A stretch of DNA of 64,000 nucleotides from Saccharothrix violaceirubra (GCF_014203755.1 NZ_JACHJS010000001.1:7006001-7070000); one strand, 5' to 3'; shown: positions 51,853-62,297, counted from the stretch's first letter. Program-made: numbers and translations. Notes: generated from the sequence alone by a model not told the origin.

Positions 51853-51874
51853 GAAAGGTGAATTCCTTTCACCT
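51853..51874. promoter_or_regulatory. Overlapping palindromes in the divergent promoter (candidate operator)
   Basis: AGGTGAA (51856-51862) and TTCACCT (51868-51874) are a perfect 7-bp inverted repeat with 5-nt spacer. An overlapping one is GAAAGG (51853-51858) with CCTTTC (51865-51870). The site lies within the 66-bp gap between two divergent genes and is AT-rich relative to its surroundings. It is likely to bind a dimeric regulator, possibly the TetR protein 1.2 kb away. Confidence 0.6.
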
Positions 51875-51902
51875 ACGGTGCTTGGACCACGGGAGGTACG
51901 AC

Positions 51903-53171
51903 ATGTGGACGAACTGGGCACGCACGGCGTCCGCCACGCCGCACCGTGTCGCACGACCGACGAGCATCGACGGGATCGCCGCCGCGGTCACGTCCGCACC
52001 CGCCGTCCGCCCGCGCGGCAGCGGCCACTCGTTCACCGACATCGCGGTCGCACCCGGCGTGGCCCTGGACCTCGACCGCTGGACCGGTGTCGTCGAGGTG
52101 TCCGGCACCCTCGCCACGGTCCGCTCCGGCACCACCCTGCGCACCCTGGGCGCGGCCCTCGACACCGTCGGCCTCGCCCTGGAGAACCTCGGCGACATCG
52201 ACGCCCAGACCGTCGCCGGCGCCCTGTCCACGGGCACCCACGGCACCGGTGCCCGGTTCGGCGGGCTCGCGACCCAGGTCGTGGCCCTCGAACTCGTGCT
52301 CGCCGACGGTTCGCACGTCCGCTGCTCGGCCGCCGAGAACCCGGCGCTGTTCGACGCGGCACGGATCGGCCTCGGCGCGCTCGGCGTGATCACCACCGTG
52401 ACGCTGCGCTGCGTGCCCGCGTTCACGCTGCACGCCCGCGAGTACCCGGACCGGCTCGACGCCGTGCTCGACGGGTTCGACCACCTCACCGCCACCGAGG
52501 ACCACGTGGAGTTCCACTGGTTCCCGCATGGCGACCGCGTGCTCGTCAAGCGCAACAACCGCGTCGACGGACCACCCGCACCGCTCTCGGCGGCACGCCG
52601 CTTCTACGAGTACGAGGTCGTCGAGAACGGCGCGTTCGGACTGATCTGCGGCATCGCCCGGCACCTCCCCCGGACCACGCGTCCGCTCGGCCGCCTGTGC
52701 GGCGTCCTGCTGTCCGGACGCGACTACCGCGACGTGTCCCACCGCGTGTTCGTCACGCCCCGGCGCGTGCGGTTCGTGGAGTCGGAGTACGCCGTGCCCC
52801 GCGAGTCGCTGCACGACGTGCTGCGGGAGCTGCGGACCGCCGTCGACCGCCTCGACCACGGGGTCATCGTGCCCGTGGAGGTGCGGGTGGCGGCCGGTGA
52901 CGACATCTGGCTGTCCACCGCGTACGGGCGGGACACCGCCTACGTCGCGGTGCACCAGGCGTTGGGCATGCCCTACCGGCGGTACTTCGAGGCTTTCGCG
53001 AAGATCGCGGGCGCGGTCGGCGGGAGACCGCACTGGGGAAAGCTGCACGGTCTGACCGCACCCGACTTGCGGGAGCGCTATCCCAGGTTCGACGACTTCC
53101 GCCGGGTTCGCGCCGAGGTCGACCCCGGGGGCCGGTTCGGCAACGCGTACCTCGACCGCGTCCTGGGGTGA
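51903..53171 (+). CDS. FAD-dependent sugar-lactone oxidase (L-gulono/D-arabinono-1,4-lactone oxidase type)
   Basis: This is a 422-aa flavoprotein of the aldonolactone oxidase/alditol oxidase class. The FAD motif RPRGSGHSFTDIA (RxxGxGHS, histidine for covalent FAD) is near residue 42. ALSTGTHGTGARFGGLATQV and the C-terminal RYPRFDDFRRVRAEVDPGGRFGNAYLDRVL with LHGL complete the pattern. It oxidises sugar lactones or polyols. ATG 51903 follows GGGAGGTACGAC. It is divergent from the racemase-fold gene under a shared operator region and abuts the next convergent gene. Confidence 0.93.
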   Translation: MWTNWARTASATPHRVARPTSIDGIAAAVTSAPAVRPRGSGHSFTDIAVAPGVALDLDRWTGVVEVSGTLATVRSGTTLRTLGAALDTVGLALENLGDIDAQTVAGALSTGTHGTGARFGGLATQVVALELVLADGSHVRCSAAENPALFDAARIGLGALGVITTVTLRCVPAFTLHAREYPDRLDAVLDGFDHLTATEDHVEFHWFPHGDRVLVKRNNRVDGPPAPLSAARRFYEYEVVENGAFGLICGIARHLPRTTRPLGRLCGVLLSGRDYRDVSHRVFVTPRRVRFVESEYAVPRESLHDVLRELRTAVDRLDHGVIVPVEVRVAAGDDIWLSTAYGRDTAYVAVHQALGMPYRRYFEAFAKIAGAVGGRPHWGKLHGLTAPDLRERYPRFDDFRRVRAEVDPGGRFGNAYLDRVLG

Positions 53172-53786
53172 TCAGGCGGTCGCGAGGACCTGTTCGTAGA
53201 CCAGTTCGTTGACCCAGCGCGTGGTCGCGGTGTCCTCGACCGGGACGCTCTCGTTGCGACCGGCCACGTCGGTGGTCAGCTCCAGTTCCTCGTCGGCGAG
53301 CAGCACGGAGACGCCGTAGCGGCGCACGCGGGGCAGGCAGTTGGTCAGGTAGTCGTGCGTGAACGCCACCGACGACGGCAGCACGGCCGCCGCGTTGCCG
53401 AAGCGGGCGAACGGCACGGCGGAGGCGAGCGCGGTGCGCCAGTGCCGGGCCACGGCCAGGACGCCGACGATGCGCACGGCGGCGGGCGGCACGCGGCCGT
53501 CCATCTCGGGCCACACCCACGTGGAGACCGTGGTGCGGTCGACCTCGGGTGCCGCGCCCAGGCACACGCGTTCGGCGTGGGCATCGGCGAGCAGTTCGGC
53601 GACGACGACGATCCGGCGGCCCATCAACACCATCTCGGGCAGCACCACGCCGTGCCAGCCGAGGCGGGTCGCCGCCGCGGCGGCCAGCTCCTCCGCGGAG
53701 CCGGGCAGTTCGGGAACGGGAACCTCGATCGCCGCGAGCGACCGGGCGTCGTCGGTGTCCGCGATCCGTGCTGGTGTGCTGCTCAC
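53172..53786 (-). CDS. Conserved hypothetical protein (204 aa)
   Basis: This 204-aa soluble protein has no signal peptide. Features are LAAAAATRLGWHGVVLPEMVLMGRRIVVV, VDRTTVSTWVWPEMDGRVPPAAVRIVGVL, a YGVSVLLADEELELTTD strand series, and a closing TRWVNELVYEQVLA helix. This is reminiscent of cyclic-nucleotide-free alpha/beta proteins found across actinobacteria, but I cannot name the family. GTG 53786 follows GAGGAGG with 7-nt spacing; the in-frame region upstream has no coding look. It ends directly against the lactone oxidase stop. Confidence 0.75.
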   Translation of the reverse strand: MSSTPARIADTDDARSLAAIEVPVPELPGSAEELAAAAATRLGWHGVVLPEMVLMGRRIVVVAELLADAHAERVCLGAAPEVDRTTVSTWVWPEMDGRVPPAAVRIVGVLAVARHWRTALASAVPFARFGNAAAVLPSSVAFTHDYLTNCLPRVRRYGVSVLLADEELELTTDVAGRNESVPVEDTATTRWVNELVYEQVLATA

Positions 53787-54653
53787 GCCAGGGCCTCCTC
53801 GGCAACCACGGCGGATGCGACCACCGCGTTTCGACTCGTGCTCTGGATAAGGCGTACCAGTCGGGCGCCCCGGATCCGGCCGCCCGACCGCCGCCCAGCG
53901 GTCGACGGCGTCGCCCGGTCGGTAACCGGTCGATCGCCCCTCCGAGGAGTTCAGCCCGGCGGTACTGCCGTCCGGGTGACAGCGAGGGGCGAGGTGGAGC
54001 AAAAACTGTGCTCAGAGTGTGCGATCCACGCCTGGAGGACGCCTGGAATTCCGCCGGCCCGGCCCACTGACAGGCCACTCACCGACCGCTCGCCGCAGCA
54101 GATCGACCGACGGGCTTGCGCCGACCGCGCGAACGCCGACCGCCGAGCGGCTGCCGAGCCTCGGATACCCGGCGCAGGGCCGGCGAATCCGGATCCGCCG
54201 CCATTGCGCCGTTCGAGGGACGGCGGGCGGGATCAAGATCGTCCGATGCCGCACGCACCGCCAGACGGGGCCGGTGCGCGCCGTTCCCCGTCACCGGAGC
54301 GGACCAACACCGGTCACGGACGGCAAACCCGATTCGTGCGGGACGCCCGACCCGTCGCCGGGGACCACGACACGAACGGCCCGCAGCCGACCAGGTCAAC
54401 AACACTGGGCCAAAAGTGTGATCCTGCCCGTCACCCGCCCGAGTCAGGCAATGACGTAGGGCCACTCGGGTCCACCGAGGGACTTCAACCCCACCCTTAC
54501 GAGACACCGAAGCGGAGTAACGCTAATCACACACCGTCGACCTTCGACACGCCGACCGAGATGTCCGCACACCACGCTCCCGCGCCCCCGGGCCGATCAT
54601 CGACGGCCCCGGAACCGGACCGGCCGCGCGGCCGGACAAGGCCCCTCCAACGA
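53787..54653. other. Long gene-poor region upstream of tRNA-Leu
   Basis: About 0.87 kb with no reading frame that shows coding bias, a ribosome site or recognisable protein in either strand. The base composition is slightly less GC-rich in the part 54370-54540. I saw no strong inverted repeat or DnaA box. It could hold the promoter of the 53172-53786 gene at its left end, and an RNA or degenerate sequence elsewhere. Confidence 0.4.
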
Positions 54654-54689
54654 GAAATCCCCCGTCCGCATTCGCGGCCGGGGGATTTC
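54654..54689 (-). terminator. Terminator after tRNA-Leu
   Basis: GAAATCCCCCG (54654-54664) and CGGGGGATTTC (54679-54689) form a perfect 11-bp stem with a 14-nt loop, 10 nt beyond the 3' end of the leftward tRNA-Leu gene. Confidence 0.8.
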
Positions 54690-54699
54690 GATTTCGTTG

Positions 54700-54782
54700 T
54701 GGGCGAGGGGGGAGTTGAACCCCCACGTCCTTTCGGACACACGGACCTGAACCGTGCGCGTCTGCCATTCCGCCACTCGCCC
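54700..54782 (-). tRNA. tRNA-Leu (CAG)
   Basis: An 83-nt class II tRNA: acceptor GGGCGAG pairs with CTCGCCC, D arm TGGCGGAATGGCAGACGC, anticodon stem CACGG/CCGTG with loop TTCAGGT (anticodon CAG), long variable arm TGTCCGAAAGGACG, and T arm GGGGGTTCAACTCCCCC. The discriminator is A. Its place next to fhaA matches the leuT position near the origin in Mycobacterium. Confidence 0.96.
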
Positions 54783-54899
54783 GGAGCGACGGGTGAACCC
54801 TAGCACGAGGGCTCCCCCGGGTACCAAATCGCCCCGTGTACGCCCTCCCCGCCCCGGATACGATCGTCGGGACATGTCGACCGAGTCGGAGGGTTTGCC

Positions 54900-56105
54900 G
54901 TGGGCCTCGTACAGCGCTTCGAGCGCCGTCTCGAAGGCATAGTGGGCAACTCCTTCGCCCGGGTGTTCGGCGGCAACGTCCACCCGCAGGAAGTGGCCCA
55001 GGCGCTCCAGCGCGAGGCGGAGGGGAACATCCGCGAGCTGGCCGGCGGCCGGCTGCTCGCCCCCAACCACTACAAGGTCCTGCTGGGCCCGCAGGACCAC
55101 GACCGGCTTGCCGGTGACGGCCAGGATGAACTACGCATCACCCAGCCACTGGAGGACTCCATCAGGGAGCACCTCGAAGAGAGCGGATGGGATACCTATG
55201 GTGACGTCGTAGTCTCCCTGGAGCGCTCCGACGCGCTGCACACCGGACAGTTCCACACCAGCTCGTCCGTCGACCCCGACGTGAAAGTTGCCAGCCGACG
55301 GTCAGCACCACCTCGCACCGCAGGAGACGGATCCATGAGCCAGCCTCCCGGCTACGGACAAGGACAGGGCCAGCCCGGCTACGACCCCTACGCGCAGGGC
55401 GGCTACGGCCAGCAGCAGCAACAGGGTTACGACCAGGGCTACGGCGGCCAGCAGCAGCAACAGGGCTACGGCCAGCAGGGCTACGACCAGGGCTACGGCC
55501 AAGGTGGCGGTGGTGGCTACGACCAGGGCTACGGCGGCCAGCAGCAGCAACAGGGCTACGGCCAGCAGGGCTACGACCAGGGCTACGGCGGCCAGCAGCA
55601 GCCGGGCTACGACCAGGGCTACGGCCAGCAGCAGCAGCCGGGCTACGGCCAGCAGGGTTACGACCAGGGCTACGGCGGCCAGCAGCAGGGCGGCTACGAC
55701 CAGGGCTACGGCGGCCAGCAGCAGGGTTACGGCCAGCAGGGCTACGACCAGCAGGGTTACGGCCAGCAGCAGGGCGGCTACGACCAGGGCTACGGCCAGC
55801 AGGGCACCCCGCGCCAGCTCAACGCGACGCTGCACCTCGACGACGGGTCGAACCGCACCTACAACCTCAAGCAGGGCGGCAACGTGGTCGGCCGCGGCCA
55901 GGAGGCGGACTTCCGGCTGCCCGACACCGGCGTGTCCCGCAGGCACCTGGAGATCACCTGGGACGGGCAGGCTGCCATGCTTGCCGATCTCGGTTCGACA
56001 AACGGGACCACGGTGAACGGCACTCCGGTGCAGACTTGGCAGCTCGCGGAAGGCGACGTCGTCCGCATCGGCCACTCGTCCCTGGTGTTCCGCACCCAGG
56101 GTTGA
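54900..56105 (+). CDS. fhaA: FhaA: DUF3662 and FHA domain protein with Gly-Tyr-Gln-rich repeats
   Basis: This is a 401-aa protein. The N-terminal DUF3662 domain (about 1-125: [32 protein letters not shown]) is followed by a 160-residue low-complexity linker of repeated GYGQQ, GYDQ and GYGG units (about 145-300) and a C-terminal FHA domain (about 310-401: [32 protein letters not shown]) that binds phosphothreonine. In Mycobacterium FhaA binds phosphorylated MviN and links kinase PknB to peptidoglycan synthesis. GTG 54900 starts the conserved cluster. The linker arises from DNA repeats, including a 72-bp exact duplication. Confidence 0.96.
   Translation: MGLVQRFERRLEGIVGNSFARVFGGNVHPQEVAQALQREAEGNIRELAGGRLLAPNHYKVLLGPQDHDRLAGDGQDELRITQPLEDSIREHLEESGWDTYGDVVVSLERSDALHTGQFHTSSSVDPDVKVASRRSAPPRTAGDGSMSQPPGYGQGQGQPGYDPYAQGGYGQQQQQGYDQGYGGQQQQQGYGQQGYDQGYGQGGGGGYDQGYGGQQQQQGYGQQGYDQGYGGQQQPGYDQGYGQQQQPGYGQQGYDQGYGGQQQGGYDQGYGGQQQGYGQQGYDQQGYGQQQGGYDQGYGQQGTPRQLNATLHLDDGSNRTYNLKQGGNVVGRGQEADFRLPDTGVSRRHLEITWDGQAAMLADLGSTNGTTVNGTPVQTWQLAEGDVVRIGHSSLVFRTQG
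55428..55589. repeat. Internal tandem repeats in fhaA (72-bp exact duplication)
   Basis: Bases 55428-55499 are identical to 55518-55589, 90 bp apart. They encode repeated [13 protein letters not shown] units. Shorter GGCTACGACCAGGGCTACGG blocks recur up to about 55800. The region is prone to length variation by slippage or recombination. Confidence 0.85.
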
Positions 56106-56148
56106 GCCGAGGGCGTGACGGCACTCAAGTCAGGAGCGGGTACAACCG

Positions 56149-56613
56149 GTGCCAGAGCTGGTGATGCAGCTGACCAGGGCGGGATTCCTCATCCTGCTCT
56201 GGTTGTTCGTGTTGGCTGCGCTACGAGTGGTCCGCTCGGACCTGTACGCGGCGTCGGGACTGCGCGTTCCGACGCCGCGGTTCGGTAGGCGCGCGAAGAA
56301 CAACGCCCGCGGCGGGGCGAAAGCGCCCCGGCAGCTCGTCGTCACGCACGGCGCGCTGACGGGCACGCGGATCTCCCTCGACGGCCGGCCGATCCTGATC
56401 GGCCGCGCGGACGACTCGACGCTCGTCCTGGACGACGACTTCGCCTCGACCAGACACGCACGGCTCTCGCTGCGCGGAACGGACTGGTACGTGGAGGATC
56501 TCGGCTCCACGAACGGCACATACCTCGACCGGGCGAAGGTCACGGCACCCCTCCGGGTCCCGCTCGGTTCCCCGATCCGCATCGGCAAAACCGTGATCGA
56601 GCTGCGCTCATGA
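56149..56613 (+). CDS. fhaB: FhaB / FipA-like FHA domain protein
   Basis: This 154-aa protein has an N-terminal membrane helix (GFLILLWLFVLAALRVV, about 12-28), a basic linker (FGRRAKNNARGGAK), and an FHA domain (about 60-154: [40 protein letters not shown]). It binds phosphothreonine peptides of PknA/PknB and septum partners at the membrane. GTG 56149 is chosen; the ribosome site AGGAG is 11 nt upstream. Its stop overlaps pstP by 4 nt. Confidence 0.95.
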   Translation: MPELVMQLTRAGFLILLWLFVLAALRVVRSDLYAASGLRVPTPRFGRRAKNNARGGAKAPRQLVVTHGALTGTRISLDGRPILIGRADDSTLVLDDDFASTRHARLSLRGTDWYVEDLGSTNGTYLDRAKVTAPLRVPLGSPIRIGKTVIELRS

Positions 56614-58007
56614 CCCTGGTTCTCCGTTACGCGGCCCGCAGCGACCGTGGCCTGGTCCGTTCCAACAACCAGGACTCCGTGTACGCGGGACCGCGCCTGC
56701 TCGCCCTCGCCGACGGCATGGGCGGCCACGCCGCCGGCGAGGTGGCCAGCAAGGTCGTCATCGCCGCCCTGGCACCGCTGGACGACGACGAGCCGGGCGA
56801 CGACCTGCTCGGCCAGTTGCGCGACGCGGTGATCTCGGGCAACAGCGCGATCTCCGAGCTCGTGCAGAGCGACCCGGACCTCGACGGCATGGGCACCACG
56901 CTCACCGCCGTGCTGTTCGCGGGCTCCCGGCTCGGCATGGTGCACATCGGCGACTCCCGGGCGTACATGCTGCGCAACGGCGTGTTCACGCAGATCACGC
57001 ACGACGACACGTTCGTCCAGTCGCTGATCGACGAGGGCCGGATCACCGAGGAGGAGGCCGCGACGCACCCGCAGCGCTCACTGCTGCTGCGCGCGTTGAC
57101 CGGCCACGAGGTCGAACCGCGCCTGATGGTGCGCGAGGCCCGGCCGGGCGACCGGTACCTGCTGTGCTCGGACGGCCTGTCCGGCGTGGTCAGCATGGAG
57201 ACGCTCGACGAGGCCATGCGCATCCCCGACCCGCAGGCGTGCGCGGACCGGATGATCGAGTTGGCGCTCAAGGGCGGTGGCCCGGACAACGTGACCGTGG
57301 TCATCGCGGACGTCGTCGACATCGACTTCGGCGAGGACGCGCCGATCGTGGGCGGTGCCGCCGGCGACGGCAGCGCCGACCCGCCGCCGCCGGACTCACC
57401 GGCGTCGCGGGCGAGTTCGATCACGGGCCCGCGGCCGGTGCCGCCACGCGTCGAGGCGCCTCCCCCGCCGCCGCCCCGCAAGCGCGGCGCGAAGGTCAAG
57501 GCGTTGGCGCTGGTCGTGTTCCTGCTGCTGGTCCTGGCCGCGGCCGGACTGGGCACGCGCTGGTACGTGATGCGCCAGTACTACGTCGGCACGACCGAGG
57601 ACGGCCAGGTGTCGATCTTCCGGGGCGTGACCGGCAGCGTGTTCGGGATCAACCTGCACTCGTTCGTCGAGGGCTCGTGCCCGCCCGGCGCGCAGGCGTG
57701 CGAGCCGATCACCCTGGACGACCTGAAGGTGTCGACGCGCGACGTCGTGCGCAACGGCATCACCGAGGTCGACGGCCTGGAGGGTGCGCGCGAGGCGATC
57801 CGACGCCTGCGCACCGAGCAGACGTTGCCGTTCTGCCCGAAGAATCCGCCACCGGCCACCGTGCCCGCCACGACGACACCGGCCGCGCCGACCACGACCG
57901 CCGACCCGTCGGCGACCGGCCAGGCCACGCCACCGACCACGACGACGGGCATGCCGCTCACCACGTCCGTACCGAAGCCGGGCACGGACTGCCGGAAGGG
58001 TCAGTAA
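56610..58007 (+). CDS. pstP: PstP, PP2C-type Ser/Thr protein phosphatase
   Basis: This 465-aa protein has a cytosolic PP2C domain (about 1-240) with metal-binding RSDRGLVRSNNQDS, LLALADGMGGHAAGE, GDSRAYMLR and GGGPDNVTVVIAD. A Pro-rich linker is followed by one membrane helix (about 297-320: VKALALVVFLLLVLAAAGLG) and a 140-residue outer part with a Thr/Pro-rich end. It dephosphorylates PknA, PknB and their targets (CwlM, FhaA, PbpA) in mycobacteria. ATG 56610 overlaps the fhaB stop. Confidence 0.97.
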   Translation: MTLVLRYAARSDRGLVRSNNQDSVYAGPRLLALADGMGGHAAGEVASKVVIAALAPLDDDEPGDDLLGQLRDAVISGNSAISELVQSDPDLDGMGTTLTAVLFAGSRLGMVHIGDSRAYMLRNGVFTQITHDDTFVQSLIDEGRITEEEAATHPQRSLLLRALTGHEVEPRLMVREARPGDRYLLCSDGLSGVVSMETLDEAMRIPDPQACADRMIELALKGGGPDNVTVVIADVVDIDFGEDAPIVGGAAGDGSADPPPPDSPASRASSITGPRPVPPRVEAPPPPPPRKRGAKVKALALVVFLLLVLAAAGLGTRWYVMRQYYVGTTEDGQVSIFRGVTGSVFGINLHSFVEGSCPPGAQACEPITLDDLKVSTRDVVRNGITEVDGLEGAREAIRRLRTEQTLPFCPKNPPPATVPATTTPAAPTTTADPSATGQATPPTTTTGMPLTTSVPKPGTDCRKGQ

Positions 58008-58012
58008 TCACC

Positions 58013-59479
58013 ATGGGTTCGCCGGTCACCGGCGCCGACGGCACGCCGCTCGCGACGGCGAACAGCACGTCGCCCGGCTTCAGGCCGAGCACGAAGAGGA
58101 ACACCGCGGAACTCTTCATGCTCGCCTTCGCGTCCATCATCGTGACGGGCGCGCTGATCCTGGTGGAGGCCAACCAGGAGCAGGAGCTGACGATGGGCAT
58201 CGTCTGGCTCGGCCTGTCGTTCATGGGCGTGATGACGGTGGCCCACCTGGCCGTGCGCCGATGGGCGCCCAACGCGGACCCGGTGCTGCTGCCGTGCGTC
58301 GGCCTGCTCAACGGCCTGGGCCTGGTCATGATCCACCGGATCGACCTGGCCATGGAGGACGTCAAGTTCCCCAACGGCACCACGTGGTCGGACGCCGCGC
58401 CCAAACAGGTCGCGTGGACGGCGATCTCGCTGCTGCTGTTCTGCGTGGCGTTGAAGTTCCTGTCCGACCACCGCACGCTCGCCCGCTACGGCTACACGTT
58501 CGGCTTCCTCGGTCTGATCGCCCTGGTGCTGCCCGGCGTGCTGCCCAGCTTCATCGCGCCGGAGATCAACGGTGCGAAGATCTGGCTGAGCTTCGGCGCG
58601 TTCTCCATCCAGCCGGGCGAGTTCGCCAAGATCCTGCTGATGGTCTTCTTCGCCTCGTTCCTGGTGCAGAAGCGCGAACTGTTCACCGCGGCCGGACGCC
58701 GGGTGCTGGGCCTGGACCTGCCGCGTGCCCGCGACCTCGGTCCGCTGGTCGCCGCGTGGGCGGTCGGCGTGAGCATCATGGTGCTCCAGAAGGACCTCGG
58801 CTCGTCACTGCTGTTCTTCGGCATCGTGCTGGTGCTGCTGTACGTGGCGACCGAGCGGGCCGCGTGGGTCGTGCTGGGCCTGACGATGTTCTGCGTCGGC
58901 GCGTTCGCGGGCTGGAAGGTGTTCTCGCACGTCCAGGTCCGCGTGCAGAACTGGCTGGACCCGTTCGCCGACCCGTCCGGTTCGGGTTACCAGATCGTGC
59001 AGTCGCTGTTCGGCCTGGGCACGGGCGGCCTGTTCGGCGCGGGCCTCGGCGGTGGGCGTCCCGACCAGATCCCCGAGGCGAACACGGACTTCATCGCGGC
59101 GGTGATCGGCGAGGAGCTCGGGTTCGTCGGGCTCGCGGCCGTGCTGCTGGTCTACATGGTGTTCGCGATGCGCGGGCTGCGTGCCGCGCTGTCCGTACGG
59201 GACACGTTCGGCAAGCTGCTCGGCGGCGGCCTGGCGTTCGCCGTGGCCTTCCAGCTCTTCATCATCGTCGGCGGGGTCACCAAGCTGATCCCGATGACCG
59301 GCATCACCGCGCCGTTCCTGTCCAAGGGCGGTTCGTCGCTGCTGGCCAACTACGTGCTCGTGGCGCTGCTGCTGCGCATCTCCGATGCCGCACGCGCGCC
59401 CAAGGCCGCACCGGCGCCCCGGCCCCAGCAGCCCGCGATCGCCGACCAGTTCACTGTGATGGTGGAGCGTCCGAAATGA
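58013..59479 (+). CDS. rodA: RodA, SEDS peptidoglycan glycosyltransferase
   Basis: This 488-aa membrane protein has about ten to twelve helices and a cytosolic N-terminus. SEDS motifs are visible: [35 protein letters not shown] with the catalytic Asp region, [18 protein letters not shown], and the C-terminal [19 protein letters not shown]. It polymerises lipid II with its PBP partner. ATG 58013 follows GGAAGGGTCAG. Its stop overlaps pbpA by 4 nt, so the pair is coupled. Confidence 0.96.
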   Translation: MGSPVTGADGTPLATANSTSPGFRPSTKRNTAELFMLAFASIIVTGALILVEANQEQELTMGIVWLGLSFMGVMTVAHLAVRRWAPNADPVLLPCVGLLNGLGLVMIHRIDLAMEDVKFPNGTTWSDAAPKQVAWTAISLLLFCVALKFLSDHRTLARYGYTFGFLGLIALVLPGVLPSFIAPEINGAKIWLSFGAFSIQPGEFAKILLMVFFASFLVQKRELFTAAGRRVLGLDLPRARDLGPLVAAWAVGVSIMVLQKDLGSSLLFFGIVLVLLYVATERAAWVVLGLTMFCVGAFAGWKVFSHVQVRVQNWLDPFADPSGSGYQIVQSLFGLGTGGLFGAGLGGGRPDQIPEANTDFIAAVIGEELGFVGLAAVLLVYMVFAMRGLRAALSVRDTFGKLLGGGLAFAVAFQLFIIVGGVTKLIPMTGITAPFLSKGGSSLLANYVLVALLLRISDAARAPKAAPAPRPQQPAIADQFTVMVERPK

Positions 59480-60942
59480 ACACACCGCTCCGCCGCGTCG
59501 GCATCGCCATGATGGCGATGTTCCTGCTGCTGCTGGCCAACGCCACCTACGTGCAGGTCATCAAGGCCGACGACTACCGCAAGGACCCGCTGAACCGGCG
59601 CGTCCTGCTCGACCAGTACTCGCGGGAGCGCGGGCGGATCATCGCCGCCGACGACACGCCGATCGCCGCCGTGGAGAAGACCACGGACCGGCTGCGGTTC
59701 CTGCGCACCTACGCCGACGGCCCGGCGTTCGCGCCGGTCACCGGCTACTTCTCCACGACCTACGGCACGGGCGGCCTGGAGCACGCCGAGGACGACCTGC
59801 TCAACGGGTCCGACGACCGGCTGTTCGCGCGCCGGGTGTCCGACCTGATCACGGGTCGCGACCCCAAGGGCGGCAGCATCCAGCTGACCATCGACCCGAA
59901 GCTGCAGAAGGCCGCGTTCGACGGGCTGGCCGGCGTCACCGGGTCCGTGGTGGCCATCCGCCCGTCGACCGGCGAGATCCTGGCCATGACCAGCACCCCG
60001 TCCTACGACCCGAACCGGTTGGCCAGCCACGACCCCGCCGTGCAGGAGGAGGCGTGGGAGGAGCTGAACGCGCCCGACTCCGGCGAGCCGATGCTCAACC
60101 GGTCGGTCGACGCGATCTACCCGCCGGGTTCGACGTTCAAGCTCGTGGTCGCGTCCGCCGCGCTCGCCGACGGCGCCACCAAGGACACCCAGGTCGACGG
60201 CCGGCCGACGATCAAGCCGCCGGGCACCGACGTCCCGCTGCCCAACTTCAACGACTCGATCTGCGGCAACGGCGTGACCGCCACCCTCCAGGAAGCGCTC
60301 GCCAAGTCGTGCAACACCGCGTTCGCGACGCTGGCCAACGACCTGGGCAAGGACAAGCTGAACAAGCAGGCGGCCAAGTTCGGGTTCGACGACAAGGACC
60401 TGGAGATCCCGCTGCCGGTCGCGACGTCGACGCTGGGTCCGATGGCGGACACGCCGGCGATCTACCAGACCGGCATCGGCCAGCGCGACGTGCGCGTGAC
60501 GCCGCTGCTCAACTGCATGGTGGCCGCGACGATCGCGAACCGCGGTACGCGGATGGCCCCCCAGCTCGTGAAGAAGATCATCGCGCCGGACCTGAGCATC
60601 GTCGACGAGAACAAGCCCGACGAGGTCGACGAGGCCCTGGAGCCCGAACAGGCCGACACGCTGCGCGACATGATGGTGGAGTCGGAGAAGAACACCGCCG
60701 GCGGCGGCAAGCTCAACGGCGTCACCATCGCCTCCAAGACGGGCACCGCCGAGCACGGCACGAACGCCCGCGCGACCAAGCCGCACGCCTGGTACGTGGC
60801 GTTCGCGCCCGCCGAGAAGCCGGAGATCGCGGTCGCGGTCCTGGTGGAGAACGGCGGCGACGCGGGCCTGCAGGCCACCGGCGGCAAGGTCGCGGCACCG
60901 ATCGGCCGCGCGGTCATCGGTGCCTTCCTCGGGGGCCGATGA
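59476..60942 (+). CDS. pbpA: PbpA, class B penicillin-binding protein
   Basis: This 488-aa transpeptidase has an N-terminal signal anchor ([21 protein letters not shown]), a pedestal domain with [17 protein letters not shown], and the transpeptidase domain: SxxK in PPGSTFK (Ser219, Lys222), SxN as SCN (278-280), and KTGT (421-424). It crosslinks peptidoglycan at septum and lateral wall with RodA. ATG 59476 overlaps rodA; its stop overlaps pknA. Confidence 0.97.
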   Translation: MNTPLRRVGIAMMAMFLLLLANATYVQVIKADDYRKDPLNRRVLLDQYSRERGRIIAADDTPIAAVEKTTDRLRFLRTYADGPAFAPVTGYFSTTYGTGGLEHAEDDLLNGSDDRLFARRVSDLITGRDPKGGSIQLTIDPKLQKAAFDGLAGVTGSVVAIRPSTGEILAMTSTPSYDPNRLASHDPAVQEEAWEELNAPDSGEPMLNRSVDAIYPPGSTFKLVVASAALADGATKDTQVDGRPTIKPPGTDVPLPNFNDSICGNGVTATLQEALAKSCNTAFATLANDLGKDKLNKQAAKFGFDDKDLEIPLPVATSTLGPMADTPAIYQTGIGQRDVRVTPLLNCMVAATIANRGTRMAPQLVKKIIAPDLSIVDENKPDEVDEALEPEQADTLRDMMVESEKNTAGGGKLNGVTIASKTGTAEHGTNARATKPHAWYVAFAPAEKPEIAVAVLVENGGDAGLQATGGKVAAPIGRAVIGAFLGGR

Positions 60943-62297
60943 TGCTGACCTCGGGCCAGTTGCTCGCCGAGCGGTACCGCCTTGGCAGGCGGATCGCCGT
61001 CGGCGGCATGGGCGAGGTCTGGGAGGCCGACGACACCCGGCTCGACCGGCGGGTCGCGGTGAAGGTGCTCAAGGCGGAGCTGTCCGGCGACCCGCAGTTC
61101 CTCGACCGGTTCCGGATCGAGGCGCGCACGACCGCGTCGCTCAACCACCCGGGCATCGCGTCGGTGCACGACTACGGCGAGACCGCGTCCGTGCCCGACG
61201 GTCCCGAGGACACCGCGTACCTGGTCATGGAACTGGTCGAGGGCGAGCCGCTGGCCGCGGTCATCGCCCGCGGCCGGCTCACCGCCGACCGGACGTTGGA
61301 CGTGCTGGAGCAGGCGGGCAACGCGTTGCAGGCCGCGCACGAACGCGGCCTGGTGCACCGGGACGTCAAGCCGGGCAACATCCTGGTGACCCCGACCGGC
61401 CAGGTGAAGATCACCGATTTCGGGATCGCGAAGGCGGCCGACGCGGCACCGGTGACGCACAACGGCATGGTCATGGGCACCGCGCACTACATCGCGCCGG
61501 AACAGGCCCTGGGGCACGCGGCCGAACCCGCGTCGGACGTGTACGCGCTCGCCGTGTGCGGCTACGAATGCCTCGCCGGGCACCGGCCGTTCCTGTCCGA
61601 GAACGCGGTGACCGTGGCGATGATGCACATCCGCGACCTGGCGCCGCCGCTGCCGCCGGACGTCCCGCCGGGTGCGCGGGCGCTGGTCGAGGCGACGCTG
61701 GTCAAGGACCCCCGGCAGCGGTACCGCAACGGCGGCGAGTTCGCGCAGGCGGTGAACGCCGTGCGGTCGGGACTGCCGCTGCCCGCGCCGTCCGGGTTCG
61801 CGATGGCCGTCGGCGCACCGCACCCGCCGTCGCCGCACCCCGGCCTGCCCGTGGTGAACCCCGGGCCTCCGGTGGCGCCGCAGCACACCGGGACGTTCGG
61901 CCGGCCGCCTGTCCAACCGGGGCGCAACAGGGCGGTGCTGTGGGTTATGGTCGCTGTGCTGGCGACCGTCCTCCTGGTCCTCGGCATCGTCATCGTGCGC
62001 GCGATCGCGAAGTCCGACACCGGACCGGGCGGGGCGAGCGGTACGGGCACCACGAGCGCCCGCGCCACGGCACCGGCCGACCCGACCCCCGATCAAGTCA
62101 AGATCGACACCGGCCGGTACGTCGGACGGTACGCGGACGAGGTCATGAACGAGCTGGCCGCGAAGAACCTGAAGCCGGAACTGCTCGACGTGGACGGCCT
62201 GCCCGTGCTCGACCGGGCGAACTGCCGGGTGGAGCGGATCGAGCCGGTCGAGGTCTCGATCGGCGAACAGGTCAGGGTGACCTGTGTACGGACATAG
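60939..62297 (+). CDS. pknA: PknA, membrane Ser/Thr protein kinase
   Basis: This 452-aa protein has an N-terminal kinase domain (about 8-275) with all standard residues: glycine loop [14 protein letters not shown] lysine, HRDVKPGN (Asp142), DFGIAK and APEQ. A Pro-rich juxtamembrane part, one membrane helix (about 331-353), a Gly/Thr linker and a single PASTA-like outer segment ([25 protein letters not shown]) follow. The outer domain is longer than in mycobacterial PknA. ATG 60939 overlaps the pbpA stop; ATG 60942 is the next codon. Confidence 0.96.
   Translation: MMLTSGQLLAERYRLGRRIAVGGMGEVWEADDTRLDRRVAVKVLKAELSGDPQFLDRFRIEARTTASLNHPGIASVHDYGETASVPDGPEDTAYLVMELVEGEPLAAVIARGRLTADRTLDVLEQAGNALQAAHERGLVHRDVKPGNILVTPTGQVKITDFGIAKAADAAPVTHNGMVMGTAHYIAPEQALGHAAEPASDVYALAVCGYECLAGHRPFLSENAVTVAMMHIRDLAPPLPPDVPPGARALVEATLVKDPRQRYRNGGEFAQAVNAVRSGLPLPAPSGFAMAVGAPHPPSPHPGLPVVNPGPPVAPQHTGTFGRPPVQPGRNRAVLWVMVAVLATVLLVLGIVIVRAIAKSDTGPGGASGTGTTSARATAPADPTPDQVKIDTGRYVGRYADEVMNELAAKNLKPELLDVDGLPVLDRANCRVERIEPVEVSIGEQVRVTCVRT

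Noticed and set aside
55370..55805. CRISPR-like regular repeats
   Set aside because: The repeats are in frame within fhaA, vary in length, have no unique spacers and encode Gly-Tyr-Gln units.
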